64,000 nucleotides of DNA from Nephromyces sp. MM_2019 (lineage: Eukaryota > Apicomplexa > Aconoidasida > Nephromycida), in assembly GCA_015657535.1 (NCBI GenBank), contig JADHZB010001138.1, positions 9,565 to 73,564 on the forward strand, written 5' to 3'. The notes below the pieces were generated by a model, which was not told the DNA's origin, searched no databases, and saw only the letters and a program-made list of their open reading frames with translations. Below are positions 47,213 to 62,000 of the stretch, one piece after another. Position numbers and translations under genes: made by a program. Within the stretch, counting starts at the first letter, position 1. Every line of letters starts with the position of its first letter.

Positions 47213-50017
47213 GTCGAAGGAGTTAGCGGTTCGTGGTGTTTTTCTATATGGAAACTTTAACGATCATTCCGAGGATGAGAACCCAAGGACTAAAGGTAAG
47301 CAATTCATACCAGAGTCACCAGCAAAGCACTGAACATGAAAGGGGATTCGTGGCGAAAACACCCCAGAAGCAACAGGGAGATTTATTCAGACATGAGTAC
47401 TATGACTGTAGACAACTGTTAATTGTAAATTCAAAAGTACGGCTACAGACTCGCATACATGGCAGACGAGTAGTGGAAAAGCGGGCTTGAGGTTTTACTA
47501 CAACTTTTTGAAAGTTAATGGTAGTGATGGGTGCAAGTCATCGGATTACACCTTGAGGGTATGCGCAGGCTACCTGCGGATACTAAACGGTGAGCCTCTG
47601 GATTACTTTTGATGCTTCTTTTGCATAATACAGGAAATATTTTTATGAACATGAGCGGTAGATACTAATTAAACAAGTCAGCATTACTCGTAATTGATAT
47701 CGTACGCTTGACGGCTGCATTTCTAAACTAAACCAAGATACAATCCTCTTTGGATGCTGCGATCCTAATTTCTAAGTGCGTTTTTCCCATTACTAGACAA
47801 ATTCGTAAGCTACAGAAGAGAAGGTGCTGTTTAGCAATCCGTCGCTTGCTCATCACGCGCAGTGCATACAATGAAGCGCACCATACTGCATATACATGCC
47901 GTGTACGGTCCGCCGTTATTTAACTGATACCGCTGCTTCATTCAGAGCCGCAAGAGATATCCTGCTGCCGAAGTTTCGAATAAAAACTAAGAAAGCAGCT
48001 GCAATAATAAATTCCCCAGCATGGCAGCTTCATGTATTGGTAACTGGATACGAGATGGACTTCAGTCACTTAGAAAGTTACGCGGGAGGATGTGTTTGAC
48101 GTTTGCAAGTTACGGAGCGCGAGTTTTCGCATTCTGCAAAATTCAAATAGGCGTTTTTTGCCATATATTGGCGGAAGAGAAATCTCAGCCAAAATGATCG
48201 GAGTCACGGCTTCACTGCTGAATTTCCAGCCACCTTTGGCATTAATATAGAGAACGAGAAATATTCCACTAGACCCAAGCAAAAAGCATATGGCACATGA
48301 AGAATCTGCCGGGCATTTATCAAACATACCATTGGATTTTTTTTCCTTTATGGCTGTAACCACTTTATAGCGACATTTTATAGTAGAAAAACGAGTATCC
48401 CACCTGTATAGTGATTTCCTAGGGGTTATTTAACTTGGTGCCTGGATAAATGAGTAAAATAGTGAAAAGTCTTACAGTTTCAGATATATTGCGCTATTGT
48501 GCGTGGTACCTCGAGAGATAAGTAAACTAGTGAAAAGTCTTATAGTTAAAGATATACTGCGCTATTCCACATAATTAGAACCCGCTACCAACCAGAAATC
48601 TATGTAGCGATATTCTTGATATGCAGCTTTCACTAAAGAAAAAATCGCCTAACTTAGTTACGATATTCTTAGCGGCTGCGTAATTTCATTTTATTCTCGT
48701 TGATGTTTGCCTAGATTTCGAGGGAGGTGCAAAACGACTTTACACCTAATGATATCTTCTTCATAAGCAGCCGGGTAGACGCTTACATCAGCTGGCGAAA
48801 AACTCAAGCTGTATTTCGCATGTGGGGCCCCTTGTTGCACGAGATTGGGCAACTCTATAACTGTCAAATTCCAGCGTTTCTTTTATTTTCAAGCATAAAT
48901 TTGGCGACTCAGGCAAAGGATACCAACTGTGAGCAATGTTTACCCCATAAATTTGTGTATAATCTTCCTCGGAGAGATATCTTAGAATCATCAATATATG
49001 AATATCTCTTGAAAACTCGGTGTGCATCGGGTGCAAAAGCATGTCAGCTCATACTTTGGGATTGCCTATTTCCAAGTAATTGTAAGTCCGGAAATACACT
49101 CGTAAGATCGAAAAAAAAAGTGTTATCCATTGGGAAATTGATCAATATTTAACACGTTGCGTATATCTTTACCATTAAGGGGGCAGGTGTAGAAGGCCAA
49201 ATTTATGCCCTCAGTTTAGTGGCATATGCCAGCAACCATAAAAGGCTGGTATATAAAGCGCGCGGCCCCCCCTTTGCTATAATTAAAATTACGGAGAAAT
49301 ATTGCTTGAATACCTTTTAAAAAAATACAAAAAGGTTGTCGGTATTTTTCTGAAGGTTTAAAACTCTGAAAACAACCAATAGTCTCAGCAAGGAGGAAAT
49401 CGTCTGGGCATACCCTCGTTAATTGTTGCCTTCGAGTCCAATACAGCACAATAGATATATTAGGACTTTCTTGCGTGAAAAAAACCATTAATATGGAAAA
49501 ATTGGGGGAGAATCTTCACAGATGATGAGAGCATAGTATGGTACAGTATATCTGGTACGCTTCTAAGACACAATATATAAAAGAAAACATGCGAACAACC
49601 CCTTCATACCCTGTATGAACTGATAAGGAGAAGGCGGTGTATAACAGCTCTGAATAACCTTCAATATCGCGATGCAGACTTAAAAACCTTTCAGACATTC
49701 ATTTTTTGCAGGGGTATATATATGTGGAAAAAGCACTAAAACAAGCATAATTTTATCCATGAATTAATTCTCGCTGAATAAGGCATTGCAGCAAAGGTAA
49801 AGCATGGTAATCCCTGACTTCTTGCGAAAAATTCATGCAAATGCAAAATTATCAGATACCGCAGGCATACAGCCTTAACCTTTGAACTCAAAGAATCTTC
49901 TTGAGACGCATGCTTGACGGGCAAGGAGTGAATAAATCAGCGGAAATGCATTGAATTCCGTGCCATTAAAAATAGTAGCAGTTTGCCCTTGAGATCCTCT
50001 TGTAGTAATAATCGACT
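47213..50017. other. Intergenic region with one duplication
   Basis: It holds a two-copy duplication at 48443-48567 (period 68). A plus-strand ORF at 48727-49152 (141 codons) and a minus-strand ORF at 48070-48363 (97 codons) exist, but neither has recognisable motifs or splice partners, so they are not called. Confidence 0.4.
48443..48567. repeat. Two-copy tandem duplication, 68-bp period
   Basis: AGTGAAAAGTCTTA begins at 48461 and at 48529. Both copies continue through AGATATA.TGCGCTATT and are preceded by similar GATAA.TGAGTAAA-like sequence. Confidence 0.85.
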
Positions 50018-53000
50018 TTAGCACTTTGTGAAAGAGGTTTTAAACGGACTCAGAACTACAGAACCGAGAGTCTTACCCCCAAATTTGTATTTTGAGGCTC
50101 TTTTCGAGGTTGCGGCAGCATTCATAACAGGGAAAAATTTAGTTATTAGGACCTCTTCTTTTTTTTCCTTAGATAAGAGTCCATTGCTATATTTTTTTTT
50201 CAAATTATGCCTCCTCGACGGCGCCTTGTAGTAAGACTTACTTTTCGGTGTCGAATACAGAGTTGAAGCCACAGGTAAACGAAAGGCATCCTGAAGAACG
50301 TACAGGATTCTGGTATGTGCAAAAGCTTACTCGGTAATACCAACTATGCACGGTTCCAGCCGCTTGGAGCAATCTTGATATCAGTGTTCAAAAAAGGCAG
50401 GAAAATCAGCAAATGTATAGACAACACACACAGACACACATAGTATTTTCATTCGGGAAAGAGAGGGGTGAAATGCTAAAAAAGAGGCTAAGCTAGAGAC
50501 AAAAACGAGGCAGAATGCACATTAAAAAATTTCACACACATGCAGGTATCATATATATAAGATTAAATAAAACGACATGGAAACAAAAATACCATAATGA
50601 CACTAACGCAGAACCAACCATTGCCGAGCATACACAACGCGTTTAACTCCATTATAAAACAAGAAGTGATACTCACTAGGCTTTTAAAGCATTCCACGGG
50701 AGTTCTATTCCGGTTCGCTTCAATTTGATTAGGGCTCATACGCAATGCCCCATTCTCACTGGAAAAATTTGGATTATATTTGGGAGTTTCTGCAGTTGCG
50801 GCAGCATCATCTAGAGTTAACTCAAAGGAAGGATTATATGTAGCAGTTTCTGTAGTAGCAACAGCATCATCTAGAGTTAACTCTGGTTTTTCTGTGATCG
50901 TGGAGCCCTTGCTTACTAAATCTCCTTTTATTAAGGTGGGCTCAACCTGGGTAGCATCATAACTTGCCGTCGCTGTCATAGACACTGTAACAGAGGGGCA
51001 ACTCGAGGCATCGTTTTCCACCTTATCAAAGGCCTCGAATTTCGTTGCAAGCTTGGTTTTAAACGCTTCTACAATAAGTGCTGGACTCGAGCTATCGTTT
51101 GCTAATATAGGAAAAGAGCTTCGAAAAGAAAAATCATCCTTATGCACAGCATTTTCCAGCTTTCTAGAGCATATCGGTAGGTGGGGGCTGCTACCGCTGG
51201 GATTTGTATTAACGCTAGGTACCTTCTCAGCAGATTCAACCCCCGTATCATCGGGTAGATTTGCCTCTACCAACGCCAGGATTTCATCAAACTCAAAATC
51301 GTTAGCAATTGCATTAGAAACTATATTTTCATTTGCAACACTCTGAGTAGTGGTATTCCACTTTGGATATGCTTCAATGTGTTGTACATTTTGAGCAGAA
51401 AGCGCATACGTAGTACTACTACTAGTATCTTTCAGCGATTCCTCCGATTTTTGGATTGCCCAAGCATCTGCATCCGAGACTTCATTCAAGATTGAGCTGC
51501 ACGGAGGCTCATCTCGCACACTGCATTTTTTTTTTCCTTCATCAAAAACAAAGTAAGTGTATAAGTCATTGTAATTTCGCAATAACGAGTCGACAACTGG
51601 CAAGTCGTCGTATGGACGATGTGACCTAGGATCTAGGTAACCTAAAGCTATAAGCTTCGCTGTGTCATCATCTATCTTTGGGCCTATAAAAAGTATAAAG
51701 TGGGAAAAAAAACACACACATAAAAAACTCAATAAGAAGTGAAGGAAATATACGCAAAAAATTGGACTTTTGAGTGCATTGTAGTGGATGCAGGGATGAA
51801 GATAGACTAAAACCTCTTGGTAAAGGAGCTCAAAAAAAGTTTAATAACGGCAAACTCTATTCATATTCGCCTTCATTATATTCATTTTTCTTATTCAAGG
51901 ACTCAAACCCATCCTTCAACCACATTTTTCCTGATAAAAATTGCCTACTATAATAGCCAATGTTTGTTAAAATATATCAAAGATGATAGCTGATTCTTGC
52001 GTGAATCACAAGCAGAGCCCCCATTACTGACTGTAAGAATAGTTAAATCTACTTAAAGAAGCACTAATTCTGATTTAAACTCCATCGCATTATCTTGCAT
52101 CATCCAAACCCAATAAAGCAGAAAACTGGGAAAACAATGCAACTGCTACCAGAAAGCCACTATAAATACCAGGTTTAGACTAGAATTTAAAACTACTCTT
52201 TGATTTCTGTAGGTACTTTTGATTGCTACACTCGCAAAAGAGCCTGCTGCACTAGACTTTGCTTCAGTATCTCTCCTGCATAGGGTAGGGCTTATATATG
52301 ACCTTGAGTATAAAGCCTTCTTTTAAATTTACTCTATATGGAAGGCTAAAAATGCCATTACAAGTACAAATTTTTGCCTTGTATTTTCAAAGTTTCTTAG
52401 CCATGGTTTTGAGTGCCATCAGAAGTTTACTTTCGGAAAGTAGCAGCTCAATTTTATCTTATAAAAACCACAGGCCTTCATTATTAGACTTTGTACATGG
52501 AAGTTAATGCAGAAGAGTCGCTTACCAATAGCTTTGCTAAGATGTTCTGGTAGTTCCGCAGGAATCTTAGTCAAGCTATCCACTTTAAACTGAAAAGTTC
52601 AAACATAAAAGTGGGGATGCTTAAAAGAGATATTTCCGCAACAAATCTTATTAAAAAGACTGGCAGCTAGCCTCATAAAAGCAAGGTAAAAAGGCTGTAA
52701 AGGGTATATACCATACCTCTATCAGCACAGCTTTTTCGTTGAAACTAGGCATTTGCTTCACATAATCTTAATATGCAAGACGCAAGAAGTTGCGATAGGC
52801 ATATGAGGTATCTTGATAATGCATTCTTTACTAATAAAAAAGACTGCTAAAAGCCCTCCTGGTAATATATATATATGTCTTAATCACAATTTAAGCAAGT
52901 AGGCATAAGCTTTGTAAAGCCCTTTATATCGATGCTACGTAGCATATTAGCTTTGCTTCCAAACATTTTCATGGAAAATCACTGTGGAAAAGACGCAAAA

Positions 53001-56000
53001 AAAACAGCCTATCGGAATTGGGTGTTTCACTTAAAAGTAGCAGGCACACACAATATGCCCTAGCGGTACTAGGTGAACTAACGCCAGGGTTTATTGGTAG
53101 GGCAGTTAAAATGAATAAACCTGCAGTGAAGTGAGGATGTGCATAACATCCTAACACCGCTATTCAGAGTAATGATGTAAACTACAAAAAAATCCATCTC
53201 GCATCTATATTTCTACAGGGTTTCTGCTCTCTGGGCAACTCTCTATAGCGTTAACATGGGGGCGCATATGATATGAGGATACCTCTAATGTATGCACAAG
53301 CAGATGGCATAACCGTAGCCTCAGGCCTTAAATCACCAAACAGTTTAGCATCTTCACATCAGCAAAGCGAAAATTTCATCATATTTTAAAGCGTAAAAAG
53401 TTAAATGAAAATGAATTTCAAAAGCAAAACTAAAGAAGAAGAAAGACAAAGGCAAAGTGGAGCATGCAAATGTTCCAAAAAAAATATTAAAAAATTCAGG
53501 ATAATACTATACATAGGGTGCATCTTAATCGTATACATATTGAACATGGTGCAGGCAGGACTATTGGAACAAAATAGAGGTGAAGAGGGTGGGATTATAG
53601 CTAAAGCCCTTGAAAAGCAGAAAAAATAGCCAAAAACGCCAGATACATACTTCCCGATTGAAAATCGTTTGATGCTTGTAAGACAGCATCGCAAGCCTCA
53701 CAGTATTTGCATAACCAATAGGCAGCTTGTCTCCATAACAACACTTCAATTCGTTGAGTATCTAAAAAATAGAGATGCAGAACAAGTCCGTAAAACAAAA
53801 AATTTCAACAATCAAAAGGAAAACGGTTAGAGTGCTTAGCCACTTAACTCTTTAGTGTGTGAAGCTATTAACAAAATCCTTTATCGCAGCTAATAGATAA
53901 AAATCTAGTAAGCGATTATAAGTTTAGAACAGCAAAAAAAAAAAACACACACATTGGAGCTGGAAAGAGCATATCTAAGTGATTTCTTGGGATAAAAAAA
54001 CGCGAGAGAGAATGTAAAAAAATGAGCTACTGATGATGCACACACCACCAAACACACCATTAAACAACAATCAAAGCCTTGTATTGGCTTTGATAAGAGT
54101 TTGAATCTATAGACTACACTCGAGCTTAAAATTTTTACCCAAAGATTATAATAACGAAATATCAGGACAATCAAGAGCAAAAAGAGAAGCTCATTTTGAA
54201 GATACTATTAGTTTCGACTGGAGCGAGCGGGAATGAAGCAAAGCTTTGAAATCAAGGCAAACAAGCAGGCCTTTACCAGCACAAAGTATGAAGAAGCTGC
54301 AAAAATATTACGAATGAGCAAAGCAGCTGACTGGGTATTCCTTTGTCATATTACACAAGAATAAAATAATCCACTCAAAAAGTAGTCGCAGAGACACACA
54401 CAACCAACAGAATAAAAAGGCAGCAAAGAATTCTTCACAATACAAAAATTACACGGGAAGGTCGATAGATTAAGTAAGTGAATGAAGAAGACGGTGCTTA
54501 AAGAAAGGATATAGTAGTTACAGACCTCCGTTAATACAGCATGAGACACAGCTTAGTAGGTCCAAAAATAAGCGAAAAGCCAGTATAAAGGCAGCTGTTA
54601 TCGCAACGAAGACAGCGTCATAATAGCGCTTTAAAATATATGAAAATAACTCAAAAGTTCCTAGGCAGTAACGAAATTTATTGTGTATGAGCATAGATAA
54701 GGAGGAGGCTTTCCGCTGGGACTTCTCTCATATTCAAAATTACAGAGTCGAAAAAAGCTAATTTTTGCACAGCATTGCCCTCTAAATAGGTAGTCTTGCT
54801 TGTCATTCAACTGGTGAAAAAAGCCACTTACTGCCACCAAATTCGCTGAATGCTTCTTGGCTAGCTGGCAAGCCCGTTTGATGCCAACTCCTTTTATATT
54901 TTTCGCGTAATCGCAGCCACACAGGATGCAGATAATCTGAAGCGAATCTTAAGAATTAAACAAGAAACGAAATCCTAGTAATCTCAATCAGGTAATCGCA
55001 AAGTAAATTAGTGAGTGCAGAGTAAAGTGAAAAAACTTTGGTTAGAATACGAGAAAGGCTTCTCCCAGTATACTCAACTCAAGAGGCTTTAAAAGGCAAT
55101 CTTCACTGCTAATTAAGAAAGCAGCTAGCCTTCACTACTATGTAAACCGTGCAGAGTAAGCAGATTCTCAAGGACACTATGCAGAAAGTATGTATGCACT
55201 CATGAGCTGCTGATAAGCTACCTATTACAGCAGAATGCAGGTTATAGCCCGGTTCCAGATAGCTAGGGTACGGGCAATGATCAGCAAAGAAGGTAGTTTT
55301 AAGAGATCAGCGATTATGCACTGAGTAGATGGTATTACTAAATATTACATAAAGATTGCGTAATGAATTCAAAGTATATAAGGCAGATGAAATCATCAGA
55401 CTGCGAGCAAGTGAGGTGGAAGAACGCTGTAATACGTGCGATAAAGAAGAGCACAGAGGTAAAATTTAGATCCTAGGCTATTAGGCTTGCTTAGAGCATT
55501 TTTTCTTGCAGTTCAGCATGATACTGAGAACCTTCAGAAGAGGTCTGCTTGGACACTGTGAAAGCTTGGGCATAGAGACCCTCAAATTCAAAGTGTATGC
55601 TCGATAGCAAACAAGGATATTAGATAGAAAAACGCAAGCACTTTTCATGAGCTCCATACATTCCTGATAATCAGCACCTTGTGGTAAATACAGGGGAAGG
55701 CAATAGAAATCGCGTGAGAACCAACTAATTTTGAGACGTTATCCTTTGGAAAAAGGAGCTCTAAAAGTAGCAAAAACCTATGATGATGAAAACATGTACT
55801 TTTCATACACATCGCAGGAGTTAAGCCTACAAACGAGAAAACACAAATTTGCCACATCAAATCTCAGTTCAATCTTCTCATTTGCCATCACAGTGTAAAC
55901 AGCTACTATTGGATTCCTTTTGGAGCAGAATACTTCTAAACTAAAGGAAAGTATGCCCTTAAACAGACGCAGAGCCGAGATTCCCCCCACCTAACCCCCT

Positions 56001-59000
56001 CTTCATCATCTTCGGTTCTACCTTCACTGTTGGTAGGCATCCCCTTTCCCCCACCCTGTCGCTAACTTCAGCTACTTTGATGAGCTTCTCTACAACTCAC
56101 AGAGATTTCTGCTGCTGCTCAAGTTTCAATTTAAAGAAGCGGAGAGTATCATAACAGCAAACTGGCTTTCCCTTTTTCAAAGCATAAATTTCCTTCTATA
56201 AATCAAGATTGTGATGTATAGAAGGCTCTTAACCCATCAGAATAGCAATGATTGGCTATTTTGGCTGAGATTAAGTCATTTCTTTAGATTATAATATATT
56301 GGAAAATAATAATTCACTCAATTAAGAATTCTTATTGCTATTCAGTTAGACTGCACTCAATTAAGCATAAGAGAGTGTGAGAAAGAGTATGAGAGCGAGT
56401 ATGAGAGAGTATGCGTATGACTACTCGGCTATAAGAATCTACACTAGATAAGAGCCTCTTCGTTATCAAACAGCAGCAGCTCTAAATCAAATGTTTTCGT
56501 CAAACTTACCTAAAGAAAACAAATGAGTGGGAAGTAACGCAGCAGAGCTGAGGCTGTCCCATATGATCTCAACGCAACTTCCACACTTTTGCAGTTTAAA
56601 CAAAACCTGTAAAAAGAGAAGAAGTTCAGCAGCTACTAAATAAATCAGCACATCGTTGGCATATCAATTGAAGGAAAAAAGAATCCCAAAATTGCTATAT
56701 TATCTTCAAAAAAACAGCATTTCCCCCCAAAAAAGTTCAAAAGCGAATAGAGACATTAATGAATCAAAAACTTAAAGCAAGTTGCTTCGCTAAACATAGT
56801 TGGTACTTTTAAAATAAACTGAGACACACAGGCGGAAGAATACGTTCATCCGCTTTTTAAATGAGCAAGATTGCTGGATTTTGCACTTTCATTGAGAGAT
56901 TTATATGAATCTCTGAATGCGTAGAATCCACCAATAAATCGCTAAAAGCACAGAGCTTTTGGTGGGAAAAACACTACTTTTGCTCGAATGATTTACAAAC
57001 AATTCTTTAAAAACACCTTCAAAAAGGCATATACTTGCGTGATTACTTCTCAAAAACTCACTTTTTCCCCATATTTTGCAAAGCTTATCAGCGAAAGCTG
57101 GTATATAGGCAGCTATAAAATCAAAAGGCAGCCAATGCAAGCAAAACTACCTTACTGCATCCGTAAGCCAAGGTATCGGAATCTTCAGAAATCACCAAAT
57201 CAACGATTTTGTTCATCTAAAAGATAAAATTTCAATCAAAAATGAAATTAGTCTTTTTCTAGGATTTATTAGCGTCGCCATCATTCGCTAGTGTAAACTC
57301 GGAAGAGAAGATGCAATAAAACATACACTCAAAGCGGTGCCTATATATCCTGCAGAAGAGTAGCTTTCGTGGCAGTAGAAAACCAAAATTTAATCACATA
57401 AATTTGCTCAATAAAATACGTAAAAAATCAAATTTTTTACAGCTGCACCAAAGTGGCGGTGGTGTATTCCAGAATTCACTAAAACCCCAAAATTCTATAC
57501 TGTAATGTCGATAATTATGGAAGATCTTCAAAATATTCAACCTAAAAATGCATGAAACAGTTAAATAAAAAACAATCTTATCGCAATCAATTAGCCATTG
57601 AAAAACGAAGACGCATACTAGCTTTATTCGAATTAAAGTTTGTATTTTATAGGATCTATACTAATAGTTTCTACTGGAGTAGATAAGCTCCCCAAAGGTA
57701 GTACTGTCCGCTTTGAAGCGTTTAAATGCTTCAAAGTTTTTCTAATACGCTGCGCAGCTACCACCATACACTGCAATTTACTTTGATATAAAAGGTATAA
57801 AATGAATGAAAAACTCAATTTTTAACTCCACAAATAGCGATTCTTGGTGTTAGCCCAATCGGTCACGCATCATCAAAGAAATTCAAGCTTTTTGAAGGCT
57901 TTGATCGAATAAACATTACGCTCCCGACATTATAGATCCTCTTCCTTTTCTTTTTTCATTTTTGTCTGCTTCCTTCTAACCTTCTTCGTCTGTTTCTTTT
58001 TTTTATCTTCTTCTTCTTCTTCGGCTTCTGCTTTTGCTTCTGCGTCGCTTCTTTTGCTTCTGTGTCTTCTTCCTCTGCTTCCTCTACTTCCTCTGCTTCC
58101 TCTACTTCCTCTTCGTATTCTCCTTTTTATCCCACTTCTTCTAACCGAAAGATATGCCAGTTGAGCATCAGCCTCGTAAGGCGCAACCAAGAATTTTATT
58201 CCAATGGATCGTAATCTCTAAGCAAAAAAAAGAAGAAATTGCGAGAAAATTAGAAATATCAAGAAGAATGATGTTTTCAGTCTACACATACACAGACAGT
58301 CATTTATACAACCTCTTCACGCCACCAGAGCATATCAATTAAACGCTTAAATGAGTATTCACAAGTAGCTTGACGCCTTCACAAATAAAGACTTTAAAAC
58401 CTTCAAATTCACACTGAAAACCTCATAAAATCGCATATATCAAGGAGAAAATAAGCTAAAATATTGTGTAAATTAATCCTTGAACTCCCTCTTCTTCTTT
58501 ATATATTTTAGCTCCTCTTTCCATAGTTTTTATGAGAACATCCTCAATTTGATATCTCCTCCTTAAAGCTTGTAAAATTCTCACAAAAACACCCAATTAA
58601 AATCAAAAAAGCTCTGATTTTGTGAGTTTAATATGCTTTAAGCGTTTCAAATCTCAAACACACGTCTTCATAAAGAAAATTAGAGGATAATTCATTATCC
58701 TTCAAAGTTGAAAAGGAAGACAGATGCTTACACTTACTTTGATAAGAGCGTAGGTTAAGGCTGAAGTTATGGTAACACCTTGTCTCGCGTACTAAACGCA
58801 GAAAATGCGGAAGAAGCAGTACACTGTAGGTACAAGTTTCTTTGTTGGTGTGTGTGTGACGTTGCTGCGTGCATGTGCATCATGCTGGTTTGTGTAAAAT
58901 TGGTATGTGCAAGCGATCTTGAGGGTGTGTGTGGGATCTTGAGTGTGTGTGCGTGCTGCAGGCGTGTCTCAACTCGCTGGTAATTTTTTCGAATCTTTTG

Positions 59001-62000
59001 AAGAAAGTTTGTACTGAAAAGCCGAAATGCTCTGCATAGCACTTTTTAGAAGTCATAATTATCATAAAATGCTGATTGTATCTTCTTCATATCGATTCAA
59101 AAAGAACATGAAATCTAACGCCATCATCTACCTTCACTGCCTTATCTGAGAGACCCTGATTCAAAAAATGCTTTGCTTTTTGAAGGGCTTCTGTCCTTCT
59201 CCTGAAAATTCAAAAGATGTTCCACACACACACATTATCGAGTTAGCATAAGCTTTTTTCAAGCAATTCCCATGACGATGCTTGGAAAAACATGCCATGC
59301 ATATGAGATTATACACACACACAAAGTTCACAACTATGCTTCGCTAAGATATCCCTGCTCCTTCTAGTAAAACCAAAACCTTTGAAAGTAGCTCGTTAAA
59401 AAGACACACAATGTTAATCCTTAAGCTTTTATTTTTTGATTATATCCTAGTATTGCATCATATATATAGTATTATCCGATAATAAAATATTCTATTATTG
59501 AGGATTCTGCAGGTATTATGAGCTCTCATTCTCCTAGTTTCTCAGTATACGAAGAAAAAGACGCAGGAAGAGGAGAGTTTTATCATTATATTCACTGTCT
59601 TTAAACTCGGTTTTGGCTGGTTATTTTTGCAGTTTTGTGTATGCGGTATAGATCGAGCTTTCTACCAGCAAACTCGCAGCACTCCAACCAGCATATGATA
59701 CCCAATTTTTTGTGTGTATAGAATGAAAGCGAAAAAACAAGATTCTTTGCATTTTCATATTCTTCCAACTAGCCATACTTATAGGAGGATTAAATTCAGT
59801 GCGTCAACACCCAGAGAGGATGATCAAGAGAAGCGAAATTTCTTTTAGACGGTTTTCTACTGTTTCTAAAACCGGCACTATACGAGATAGAGAGTTATCT
59901 TTCCTATTTTATGCGGGAAAAATGCAACAAAAACCGCCGGAAAGATCAAGAAATCCCGGTTTGAAAGCGTAACACACTGAGGGTTTTGCTCAATTTATTA
60001 TTCAATTAATATCAGACGAAGAAGAAGAAATTTTATTAGATATACAAGGAAGATATATAATATCATCAATGAAGGATTAGAAGCGAGTTATTAGAGATAA
60101 AAAACACGAAAACTTTGGCTGATCGGGAGAGGATCAATTGAAAAGATCATTTTTGTAGCATAAAAATGTATATTAATACCAAAAGCTTACAAATTCCTGC
60201 TTCTTTGATTTTTAGACGAAAAATTCGCATTTTTTTACTTACAACTTCCTAGTCTCATTTTCCAGAGCTTTCACACCAGTTGGGCATCCATCAAATACAA
60301 GCAGCTGGGTGTAATGGTGACAAAAAACAGTTTTTTATAGTTGGAGGTATGAGTAGCAGAAAAAAGCTTTAAAGTAGGATATTTCTGCTAACAGTTTCAA
60401 AAAATCAAAAGATGAAGAGGGAAGCGAGAGAACCTTTCAAGTTAAGTCGCTGGTAGCGTGGATGAACCAGAGAGGTAAGTGCATGATAGCATATCTTGAA
60501 GCTTTGGAAAACTGTGCGTGTATGTGGTTTGTGTGCTTTTTTCCGTGTGCGTGTGTGCTTTTGTGTGTGTTTCCCTGTGGGTGTTTACTCCTAGCAAAAA
60601 AATACGGCAAAAACAAAAAATCAAACCACCCATCGTGTTCCATGCTTAAAGAGAGAGAAGTGAGTTTTCACATTGCCAAACAGGTATGGCTATGCTCAGC
60701 ATCCAACAAACTACAAGCTAAGCAAAATCTCATTAAAAATAAAGATGAAATCACCGCTTTTAACGAGAGAAAATCTTTAAAAATCACTCCAAATCGCTCA
60801 AAATTGCTCAAAATACAAAACACACGCCTCAAGAGCAACCTTACGGGTTTTATATTATGAGAAATAAGCAGCCTGGTATAGTCTATACAGTACTCCAGCA
60901 GAGCATCAGGTACTCCATTTTTCAGAAGCTCTAAAGAGCACATGTAAGCCCCCTGATAGCAGTGATTTACCACATCAAAGCATAGATTTAAACCAGTAAA
61001 ATTTATATCCTAAATACTGAGGAAATGGCTATAAATCTCAAATCTTCTAATAAACACGAATTTAAAGCCATGCAAAGCCACGTGAAGCTCATCGATCTCT
61101 CTATGAAAATTTCCAAGAAAAATCCAAAGAGCTTCTAGTACTCGGTCCTTATACAGCGAAAAATGTGAAATTTCTAGGCAGAAACGTTTGTAGACTTGGT
61201 GAACCTGATGCTGAGTTTAGCGAAAAAAAAGGTGCTCGTACTTGAGCAGAAAGGCATGTAGGTACTACTGTTCAGGATACGTTAAAAATGTCTAAAAAAA
61301 GGCGAAATTTGATATAAGTTAAGCATCAAAATCATAGAATATTATATTCCCTTTCTTATTAAGAAGGTGATTTCGCTTTAGCCGGAAAAAAAAATATATA
61401 GGGGGGTGAAGGGGGGGGTGATTAGGTGGGTGGTTAGGTGGGTGATTAGGTGGGTGAATAGGGGGTGAATGGGGGGATGATCATCGAGATGACTAGGGGG
61501 GTGACTATGGGGATGATTAGGGGGTGAATAGGGGGTTGATCACCGGGGTGATTAGGGGGGTCTATAGAAGGTTAATTACGATTTTTTTTAGCACATAGCA
61601 AGAAAGCTCTGGCAATAAAGGATGATAACGAGCAATTTTGCAGAAAACGAGATAGAGTATATGAAAAAGCCGTTTTAGGCTGCAATTATTTCCAGAAAGT
61701 AGATTTTATACTGCAAAGCCATCCAAATACTGTCAGAGAGCCCTCAATACGCATAATACTCGGAGGGAAAAACCATATTTAATCCAAAACCTTGGCGTTT
61801 AAAAAGCTATTTTCTATACTCTATTGACAGCACATAACGCATGAAAGAACCTCACCCTGTGAAGCCATGAGGAAACCTGAAAACACGCGTTGAAAAGAGG
61901 AAGAATAAAATAATTTAAAACCCCATTATACCCCTTTGAGCTTAACTAACCGTGAAATTCAAAAATAGTCGACAAACGACTGACAAGGAGAGAGCGAGAG

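Noticed and set aside
48727..49152. 141-codon plus-strand ORF
   Set aside because: No recognisable motif, mixed composition like chance translation, and no splice partners.
57151..57160. Alternative GTAAGG donor for EXO1 exon 7
   Set aside because: Using it would break the phase with exon 8 and lose the SK|VLFK join that matches the family.
57930..58190. ORF reading VAPYEADAQLAYL then Ser-Arg-Gly and Glu/Lys repeats as a separate small gene
   Set aside because: The first part is EXO1 exon 6; the rest is translation of the intronic CTT microsatellite beyond a good splice donor.
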